From an uncultured Christensenella sp. (GTDB lineage: Bacteria; Bacillota; Clostridia; Christensenellales; Borkfalkiaceae), in contig CAJTUK010000011.1 of the NCBI GenBank assembly GCA_910579525.1, positions 1 to 12,709 of the forward strand: a stretch of DNA of 12,709 nucleotides, given 5' to 3'. The notes under the pieces were generated by a model, which saw only the letters and a program-made list of their open reading frames with translations, made no database searches and was not told where the DNA came from. Within the stretch, counting starts at the first letter, position 1. The number at the start of each line of letters is the position of its first letter. Made by a program: the position numbers and the translations under genes. Below are positions 7,156 to 12,709 of this stretch, piece after piece.

Positions 7156-7183
7156 TGAAACGGGCTTTTTGATTGATTAACAT
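7155..7183 (+). promoter_or_regulatory. Promoter of the GH3 operon
   Basis: TTGAAA (7155-7160), a 17-base spacer and TAACAT (7178-7183). Transcription should begin near 7190. The downstream leader contains short overlapping inverted repeats (AAATCC with GGATTT at 7184-7200, or GGAT with ATCC at 7195-7205) that are conserved in the sister promoter; only the second would lie wholly within the RNA. Confidence 0.75.
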
Positions 7184-7233
7184 AAATCCACAAGGGATTT
7201 TATCCGAAAATATATCAGGAGGAAATTTTGATT

Positions 7234-10194
7234 ATGAAGAGGAAAACAAGCAGGCTTTGGCTTGGATTGTCCGGCGTAATGACGTTTTTGTTGGCGTTAT
7301 TGATAAGCTGTACCGTTCTTGCCAATACATATGCCGGCTTAATCAACAGCGTGCTCGGACTTACTTCGAGCGGACTTGCGCTTAAAGGCAGCGCATACGC
7401 TGACGAGGACGGCAATCTTACCGACGAGGGCTGTGCAGAGCTTATAAAAGACTCCTACGACCTTTGCGTTCAGGAATTAGAGGAAGGCGCAGTGCTTCTG
7501 AAAAACGATAACAATGCGCTCCCCCTCAACGCAAGCGAACGTAAAGTAAGTCTTTTCGGCAGCCACAGCGCAAATATCATTTACAGAAGCGGCGCCGGCG
7601 GTCCCGCTCCCAACGACCAGTACGTTGTGGATATGGAAAAGGCGTTCAAGGACGGCGGCTTCGAAATCAACCAAAGACTTTACGATTTGTACGCCTCCAA
7701 TAAGCAGGGTCACGACGTAACAAAGGTTACCGAGCTTGCGGCGTCCAAATACAGCAACGCAATAAAGGGCACGTTCGTAAATTATAAGGACGCGGCTATC
7801 ATAACGCTCGGCCGCTACGGCACCGAGAACACCGACCCCACCAAGGGCATTATGGCTCTTGATAAAAACGAGCAGGATATGCTGCAAATGGTTAAGGACG
7901 GCGGCTTCACCAAAAGAATCGTTCTTTTGAACGGTCCTCTTCCCATGGAGCTCGGCTGGCTGGACGAATATGACATCGACGCGTGCATCTGGTTCGGCAA
8001 CCCCGGCTATTACGGACTTCCCGGTCTTGTAAACATTCTTAAAGGCGAAGCTAACCCCTCCGGCCACAACACGTTCACCTTCGCGGCAAACTCTCTCGGC
8101 GCGCCCGGAACGGTAAACTTCGGTGATTACAATATGACCGGCAACCTTGGCGGACATGACAAGGCGGGTAAGTTTGTAGTTTACAAGGAAGGCATTTACG
8201 TAGGCTATAAATACTACGAAACCAGATACGAGGACGCAATCCTCAACAAGGGCAACGCAAAATCCGCAACGGGCGCAAAAAGCGGCGCAACCGAGTGGAA
8301 GTATCAGGACGAGGTTTGCTACCCGTTCGGCTTCGGTCTTTCCTATTCGGAATACACCCAGAAGCTTGACAGTGTTACCTACGACGCAAAAACCGACAGT
8401 TTCACCGCTAAGGTAACCGTTAAAAACACCAACAACAAGGCGGGCAAGGCAAGCGTTCAGCTTTACGCACAGCTTCCTTACACCGATTACGACAAGACCA
8501 ACGGCATCGAAAAGTCCGCAATACAGCTGCTCGGCTATAACAAGGCCGACGTGGACGCAAACGGCACCAAAACCGTTGAAGTCAAGTTCGACAGATACCT
8601 TTTGGCTTCCTACGACGCCAAGTATGGCAACGGCGGCTACATTTTAGAGCCCGGCACATATTACTTTGCAATAGGCAACGGCGCGCACGAGGCGGTCAAC
8701 CACGTTCTCGGCGCAAAGGGCGCAACCGGTCTTGTAGACCACAACGGCGAAGCGTTCACCGCAAGCGCGGACTGCGTAAAGACCTACGACCCGAAGCTTG
8801 CCGAAATCGACAGAACTACCTATAAAAATTCGTTGTACAACGAGGATGTCGAGGTTAAAAACCAATTCCCCGACGCAGACCTCAACTATTGGGCAAACGA
8901 AAACGAAAAAATCACATATCTTACGAGAAACGACTGGGAGGGCACCTTCCCCACCGAGCTTAAAACGCTGACCGTTAACGACAGAATAAGAGACGGCCTC
9001 GATATGCGTCAGTATAAGAAGGCGGAGGACGCTCCTTCCTATAAGGAGGGCGACGGTACCGTATACAATGTAGAGCTTGAAGAGCCCATTTCCTTCGCGG
9101 ATATGAAGGGCGTGCCCTACGACGACGCTAAATGGGACGCGCTGGTTTCCCAGCTTTCGCTTAAAGACCTTTGCGTTTCTATCGGCGATAACAGAGGTAT
9201 AGGCGGCGTTTCTACTATCGATAAACCCACCAACGCTATCGACGAAGGCCCCGAGGGCTTGCTCAACAAGTTCAATTACGGCGACAAGCGCTCGGCAACG
9301 GGCTATCCCACACTGCCTACGCTTGCAGCTTCGTGGGACCACGAATTGCAGGCAAAGCACGGCGATTTATATGCGGAAGAAGCGCTGTTCTGCGGCACCG
9401 CAATGGTCAACGCTCCCGGCTGCAACATTATAAGAAGTCCTTATTCCAGCCGTGCTTCGGAATACTTCTCCGAGGACAGCATGTTGTCCTACTACTCGGT
9501 ATCCAACGTAGTTCTGGCAATGCGTCAGAAGGGCTTAATCTGCAACGTCAAGCACTGCTTCCTTAACGAGCAGGAAACAAACCGTCAGGGTATTGCAACC
9601 TTCGCTAACGAGCAGTCCATTCGTGAAATTTATCTCAGACCCTTCGAAGGCGCGCTTACAAAGGGCAAATCGCTCGGCATCATGACCTCCTACAACAGAA
9701 TCGGCTTACAGTATGCTGCATGCCATACGCCTCTTATGCAAAACGTTATGCGCGGCGAGTGGGGCTACGAGGGCTCTATCATAGACGACGCTCTTATGAT
9801 GCCCACAACCACACACTACGGCAGCACTGCTGATATGCTTTTGGCGGGCACCAACATCTGGTGTCTTGACGGACAGCGTAGCGGTCAGATGGAAAATCTT
9901 ATAAAGAGCACGGACGACGGCCATCTGTTAAAGGCGTTGCAGGAAGCTAACAAGCGCATATTCTTCGCAATGATAAACTCGTCTATGGGCGGCAGCGTTG
10001 ACGCTGACACCGTAGTTTCGGACGGACTTATGTGGTGGCAAAGCACTCTAATCGCCGTTGACGTAACCTTGGGCGTGCTTGCCGCGGGCGCAATAGTTAT
10101 GTTTGCATTAAAGACCTATCTCGGCAAAAAACAAGCCGTTGCAAACGATACGGCGGCAGTTGCCTCCGGTAATTCCGAAGAGGAGGTAAAATAA
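7234..10194 (+). CDS. Membrane-anchored GH3 glycosidase with inverted domain order
   Basis: Predicted cell-surface exo-beta-glycosidase of 986 residues. Domain order is reversed relative to most GH3 enzymes: the alpha/beta sandwich normally at the C-terminus comes first (about 80-290, EEGAVLLKND), then a fibronectin III-like domain (about 360-490, YPFGFGLSYSEY), then the barrel normally at the N-terminus (about 625-910). Barrel motifs are intact: DEGPEGL (Asp670), NVKHCF (Lys773-His774), SEYFSED, MTSYNRIG, and GSIIDDALM, where Asp852 aligns with the nucleophile; Asp851 replaces the usual Ser/Thr. Hydrophobic segments lie at about 8-31 and 936-962, each next to basic residues, so both ends should be anchored with the enzyme outside. 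I chose ATG 7234 (11 bases from AGGAGG); TTG at 7228 would add two residues. First gene of a three-gene operon. Beta-xylosidase activity is suggested by xylAB and GH43 nearby; beta-glucosidase is equally compatible with the family. Confidence 0.88.
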   Translation: MKRKTSRLWLGLSGVMTFLLALLISCTVLANTYAGLINSVLGLTSSGLALKGSAYADEDGNLTDEGCAELIKDSYDLCVQELEEGAVLLKNDNNALPLNASERKVSLFGSHSANIIYRSGAGGPAPNDQYVVDMEKAFKDGGFEINQRLYDLYASNKQGHDVTKVTELAASKYSNAIKGTFVNYKDAAIITLGRYGTENTDPTKGIMALDKNEQDMLQMVKDGGFTKRIVLLNGPLPMELGWLDEYDIDACIWFGNPGYYGLPGLVNILKGEANPSGHNTFTFAANSLGAPGTVNFGDYNMTGNLGGHDKAGKFVVYKEGIYVGYKYYETRYEDAILNKGNAKSATGAKSGATEWKYQDEVCYPFGFGLSYSEYTQKLDSVTYDAKTDSFTAKVTVKNTNNKAGKASVQLYAQLPYTDYDKTNGIEKSAIQLLGYNKADVDANGTKTVEVKFDRYLLASYDAKYGNGGYILEPGTYYFAIGNGAHEAVNHVLGAKGATGLVDHNGEAFTASADCVKTYDPKLAEIDRTTYKNSLYNEDVEVKNQFPDADLNYWANENEKITYLTRNDWEGTFPTELKTLTVNDRIRDGLDMRQYKKAEDAPSYKEGDGTVYNVELEEPISFADMKGVPYDDAKWDALVSQLSLKDLCVSIGDNRGIGGVSTIDKPTNAIDEGPEGLLNKFNYGDKRSATGYPTLPTLAASWDHELQAKHGDLYAEEALFCGTAMVNAPGCNIIRSPYSSRASEYFSEDSMLSYYSVSNVVLAMRQKGLICNVKHCFLNEQETNRQGIATFANEQSIREIYLRPFEGALTKGKSLGIMTSYNRIGLQYAACHTPLMQNVMRGEWGYEGSIIDDALMMPTTTHYGSTADMLLAGTNIWCLDGQRSGQMENLIKSTDDGHLLKALQEANKRIFFAMINSSMGGSVDADTVVSDGLMWWQSTLIAVDVTLGVLAAGAIVMFALKTYLGKKQAVANDTAAVASGNSEEEVK

Positions 10195-10196
10195 CT

Positions 10197-10622
10197 ATGA
10201 ACTTCAAAGAATTATTCAAAAATAAAGGCTTGGGCTACTGGCTTTGTACGGGCGCTTCGGTTATTTCGCTGATATTTGCAATAGTAGTATTCGCTACATG
10301 GAAAACCGCATTGCCCGCAGCTGTCGGCGACGGCTACATAATAGGCGTCATCTTGCTTTTACCTGTAATCATACAGGCGGTCGTAACGTTCTTCCCCGTT
10401 CGCTTTGCGGGGCTTGCGGGAGTGGTTTTGTACGGCGCGGCATTAGGCGCGGTAATCAACAGAATCGCTCAGGCGGTTGCAGACCATTTCAACAACGTTG
10501 CATATCAGGGCGGTAACTTCGGAATGTGCATATTCTATACGGTGGCAGTCATTTTGCTTGTTGCCGCTTGCATAACCGGTTGCTTCTTCGAGCAGAGCAA
10601 AGACGGAAAATATTTGATTTAA
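10197..10622 (+). CDS. Small four-helix membrane protein, function unknown
   Basis: I do not recognise this family. The 141 residues are almost entirely hydrophobic, with four predicted membrane helices at about 14-35, 46-66, 69-90 and 107-131, joined by short loops, and a charged C-terminal tail ending KDGKYLI. There is no signal peptide cleavage site and no obvious catalytic motif. The longest loop outside the helices (about 91-106) holds a His and several Asn and Gln residues. The ATG follows the GH3 stop after two bases, and its ribosome binding site (GAGGAGG) lies inside the GH3 gene, so co-translation is likely. Placement between a doubly anchored GH3 enzyme and a lipoprotein suggests it holds or helps assemble them in the membrane, which is inference. 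Confidence 0.75.
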   Translation: MNFKELFKNKGLGYWLCTGASVISLIFAIVVFATWKTALPAAVGDGYIIGVILLLPVIIQAVVTFFPVRFAGLAGVVLYGAALGAVINRIAQAVADHFNNVAYQGGNFGMCIFYTVAVILLVAACITGCFFEQSKDGKYLI

Positions 10623-10634
10623 GGAGCGGTAAAT

Positions 10635-12305
10635 ATGAACAAGCGTTATTTATTGGCGGGCGGACTTCTCGTCCTCGGCGTAACAACTGCTATCTGCGGT
10701 TTAACCGCCTGCAAAAACGGCAACCCCCCTAAGGAGGAAATCCCCACCCCCACCGACTCGGTAAGATATACCGAAAAAACCAACCCCTATGCAGAGCTCG
10801 GCTGGGACGAATACAAGGGCGTTGACGATTGGGCGGCAAAGCTTACCGACGAAGACGGCATTTATTACCAGTTCGAGGGCTCTTATGCGGAAGGCTATCA
10901 GGGCGACTATTCCCGTACCTATATGTATATGGACTGCTATAAGGACGGCTCTCTCCGCGGCACGATTTACGGACACAATGCCGAAAACGGCACCGATATT
11001 TACGGCTATTGGACCAACATAACCAACAGAAATAAAGAAAGCCTCGTCCTTCACGTAATCACATACGGCAACGAAGCATATACCGGTCCCGAGGTAGTCT
11101 GCAACGACCAGAACGGCGTCTACGACTTTAACTCCAATTTCAGCTACAACACCGGTTGGGCGTATCGCGCTATGCCCATAGTCGGCTACCGCTATTCGCC
11201 TATTAAGGATTTAACGGTAGAAACCTCGGCAATCAGCGGGGGCTGTATAATCGGTGAAAGCATGTCCTATGACGGACTTGTCGTAAACGTAAACAGAGAA
11301 AACGGCAAAAGCATGACGATTGACAAGGATTCCTACACCCAGCCCTCGTGCCGCGTTAAATTCAGCGGCTTCAACAGCGCGGAAGCGGGCGAAAGCGAGG
11401 TAACGGTAAGCTACGTCAATACCGATATTTCCACAAAATACACGGTTAATGTAATGGGCGTTAAGTCTATCTCGGTCGACACGTCCAACGCAGTAACAAG
11501 CTACAAGGTAAGCGACGCGCTTGACAAAAACGGTCTTGTCGTTAACGCCACGCGCGACGACGACGTCGTTGTAGAGCTTGACATAAACAGATGCAAGTTC
11601 GAAACCCCCGAGTGGGGCACCGTCGGTACAAAAACCGTCAAGGTCACCTTCGGCGAGGGCGATAGCGCCCGTACGGATACCTATGAAGTAGAGATGTCTG
11701 CAATCGAGGTTACCGGCACCATAAACGGCAAGGACGTCACTCTTAATATGACCACCTCTACGGATTGCACATACACCTACGACGGCACGGAGTACAATCT
11801 CAAATATAAGGGCGTATGGTTGCAGGACTATCCCAGCGAGCATAACGGTCTTGTATATCACTTCATCAAGCCCACGGACGGCAACATCTCCGAAGAGGTG
11901 TGGAAGACGCTTGACGTATGCTTTATCCTCAATACGGATGACAACACCATAAGCAAACACAACAAGGTATACGAAATCCCCTCCACGGACGAAAATTACG
12001 AAAACCTTCCCAACAACGAACGTCTTGATAACGAGGTTGTAGTTAACTGGAAGGACAACGCATGGGGCACGGAAAAGCGCTACATCACCATTGACGAAGA
12101 AAACAATACCGCAACCATTACCTATCTGTACTGGTACCACGGCACAAGAGATACCTTCGTCTGCGAGTATACCATTGACGAAAACGGCGTGCTTACCCTT
12201 ACAAGCGGCGAGCGTACCGAAGGCGGTGGCGCGGGTGCAAACTTTGACGGTATCTTCCACGTATGGCAGTTGCACGACGACTACACCGCAACGCGTGTAG
12301 ATTAA
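10635..12305 (+). CDS. Surface lipoprotein with two Big_3-like domains
   Basis: Predicted lipid-anchored extracellular protein of 556 residues. The N-terminus has a basic start, a hydrophobic stretch and lipobox LTAC, with Cys26 as the anchor, followed by a Pro/Thr/Glu linker. Residues about 50-185 form a beta-rich, Tyr- and Gly-rich domain I cannot assign. Residues about 189-275 and 276-354 look like two bacterial Ig-like group 3 repeats; the second is clearest (YKVSDALDKNGLVVNATRDD, then GTVGTKTVKVTF). Residues about 358-556 form another Trp- and Tyr-rich beta domain that could bind glycan. No enzymatic motif was seen. The ribosome binding site AAGGAG overlaps the previous stop and lies 8 bases from ATG. 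As third gene of the GH3 operon it may supply substrate binding or a scaffold for the enzyme; this is inference. Confidence 0.8.
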   Translation: MNKRYLLAGGLLVLGVTTAICGLTACKNGNPPKEEIPTPTDSVRYTEKTNPYAELGWDEYKGVDDWAAKLTDEDGIYYQFEGSYAEGYQGDYSRTYMYMDCYKDGSLRGTIYGHNAENGTDIYGYWTNITNRNKESLVLHVITYGNEAYTGPEVVCNDQNGVYDFNSNFSYNTGWAYRAMPIVGYRYSPIKDLTVETSAISGGCIIGESMSYDGLVVNVNRENGKSMTIDKDSYTQPSCRVKFSGFNSAEAGESEVTVSYVNTDISTKYTVNVMGVKSISVDTSNAVTSYKVSDALDKNGLVVNATRDDDVVVELDINRCKFETPEWGTVGTKTVKVTFGEGDSARTDTYEVEMSAIEVTGTINGKDVTLNMTTSTDCTYTYDGTEYNLKYKGVWLQDYPSEHNGLVYHFIKPTDGNISEEVWKTLDVCFILNTDDNTISKHNKVYEIPSTDENYENLPNNERLDNEVVVNWKDNAWGTEKRYITIDEENNTATITYLYWYHGTRDTFVCEYTIDENGVLTLTSGERTEGGGAGANFDGIFHVWQLHDDYTATRVD

Positions 12306-12432
12306 TAGTCGAAAATTTACTCATCGCATTTTTCTCCTTCCTTATAACGAATGCATCTGCGCGGGTCGGTTAATATCGGCTTGCGCGGGGCATTCGCAAG
12401 GGTAGGGCAGAATGCTTATATCAAAAAAATAT
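12306..12432. other. Short intergenic stretch after the lipoprotein gene
   Basis: No gene is seen here. A possible weak structure pairs CGAATGC (12349-12355) with GCATTCG further on, and CTTGCG with CGCAAG inside the same stretch; these are mutually competing and have no T run. The proposed operon terminator follows at 12433. Confidence 0.4.
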
Positions 12433-12472
12433 AAAGGCGGGCGGAATAAACGTTTTGTTTCCGCCCGCCTTT
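12433..12472 (+). terminator. Strong hairpin terminator between the GH3 operon and the GH43 gene
   Basis: Perfect 14-bp inverted repeat (arms 12433-12446 and 12459-12472, GC-rich core GGCGGGCGG) around a 12-base loop. On the plus strand the T run is short (TTTAAACT); on the minus strand the stem is followed by TTTATATTTTTTT, which is a better tract. It probably ends the GH3 operon and can act in both directions. Confidence 0.75.
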
Positions 12473-12499
12473 AAACTATAATAAAACAAGAGGTGAAAA

Positions 12500-12709
12500 A
12501 TGAGCAAGCAGATATTTAACCCCTATTTGCCGAATTTCGAATATATTCCCGACGGCGAGCCGCACGTTTTCGGCGACAGAGTTTACGTTTACGGCTCGCA
12601 CGATAAATTTAACGGCAAAACGTTCTGTATGAACGATTATATTACGTGGTCGGCGCCCGTCGACAACCTCAGGGAATGGCGGTACGAGGGCGTTATATGG
12701 AAAAAGTCC
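12500..12709 (+). CDS. GH43 glycosidase, N-terminal fragment
   Basis: The first 70 codons of a gene that runs off the window. The start MSKQIFNPYLPNFEYIPDGE, followed by PHVFGDRVYVYGSHD and ITWSAPVDNLREWRYEG, is typical of GH43 beta-xylosidase / alpha-L-arabinofuranosidase-type enzymes; Asp18 in PDGEP is the expected general base. There is no signal peptide, so it should act in the cytoplasm on imported oligosaccharides. ATG is preceded by AGAGGTG. A perfect TATAAT lies at 12477-12482 but has no good -35 and would give a leader of only about 11 bases, so the true promoter is unclear. With xylAB it supports xylan or arabinoxylan use. Subfamily cannot be decided from the fragment. Confidence 0.88.
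   Translation, partial: MSKQIFNPYLPNFEYIPDGEPHVFGDRVYVYGSHDKFNGKTFCMNDYITWSAPVDNLREWRYEGVIWKKS

Larger units (their letters stand above)
7115..7224 (+). repeat. 110-bp leader repeat, copy 2
   Basis: Plus-strand copy of the element at 5867-5976, ungapped, with seven differences: one in the upstream half-site, four in the spacer between -35 and -10, and two in the untranslated leader. It carries the promoter and ribosome binding site of the GH3 gene. The pattern of differences, with promoter boxes unchanged and the spacer diverged, argues for selection on a regulatory element over a very recent copying event. Confidence 0.95.

Noticed and set aside
5867..7224. Inverted repeats as ends of an insertion sequence or invertible cassette
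   Set aside because: The enclosed gene is an AraC-family regulator, not a transposase or invertase. The repeats end at gene starts and contain promoter and ribosome binding site. Inversion between them by homologous recombination is possible but would leave both target promoters unchanged.
7190..7233. Riboswitch in the GH3 or lipoprotein leader
   Set aside because: The predicted untranslated leader is only about 45 bases, too short for known riboswitch folds, and the conserved part is mostly upstream of the transcription start.
7477..8157. Open frame on the minus strand inside the GH3 gene (226 codons)
   Set aside because: Antisense to conserved GH3 domains; a by-product of codon bias in the real gene.
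11211..12275. Long open frame on the minus strand (354 codons)
   Set aside because: It lies antisense to the lipoprotein gene, whose lipobox, ribosome binding site and Ig-like repeats are clear. The antisense product has no family motif or ribosome binding site.
12477..12482. Perfect TATAAT as promoter of the GH43 gene
   Set aside because: No good -35 at 16-18 bases, it overlaps the edge of the terminator hairpin, and it would leave almost no leader before the ribosome binding site.

Overview
This window looks like part of a pentose (xylose/xylan) utilisation locus from a Gram-positive gut-type anaerobe, probably an uncultured member of the Clostridia. The evidence is strong AGGAGG-type ribosome binding sites, sigma-A-like promoters, lipobox lipoproteins, a surface motif rich in His and Cys of a kind common in gut Bacillota, bacterial Ig-like group 3 domains, and a GH3 enzyme with inverted domains. 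The organism is an inference; no rRNA or other taxonomic marker is present.

Layout. Minus strand, read right to left: a lipoprotein with a CBM6/35-like module (4947-5858), a hairpin terminator (4872-4911), then xylA (3514-4833), xylB (1974-3455) and a transketolase gene (1-1973, reaching the window edge). XylA makes xylulose from xylose, XylB phosphorylates it, and transketolase feeds xylulose-5-phosphate into the non-oxidative pentose phosphate pathway. Centre, plus strand: an AraC-family regulator (6238-7020) with its own extended -10 promoter, a 5' leader carrying three consecutive palindromes, and a terminator. Right, plus strand: a membrane-anchored GH3 enzyme with inverted domains (7234-10194), a small four-helix membrane protein (10197-10622), and a lipoprotein with two Big_3-like domains (10635-12305). 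These three are tightly spaced and probably one operon. A terminator follows, then the start of a cytoplasmic GH43 gene (12500 to the edge).

Most notable finding. The regulator gene is bracketed by two copies, in opposite orientation, of a 110-bp element (5867-5976 and 7115-7224; 103 of 110 bases identical by my count, no gaps). One copy is the promoter and leader of the CBM lipoprotein, the other that of the GH3 operon. Each holds two direct half-sites exactly 21 bp apart, followed by TTGAAA-N17-TAACAT and a conserved leader with AGGAGG. Four of the seven differences fall in the -35/-10 spacer. This is what a matched pair of AraC-type activated promoters should look like. The simplest model is that the regulator co-activates two outward-facing surface units, a binding lipoprotein and a GH3 complex, in response to a plant-polysaccharide sugar, while the xyl genes and GH43 handle the products inside the cell.

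Limits: no transporter is seen, substrate assignments rest on neighbourhood, and xylA has no convincing promoter of its own.
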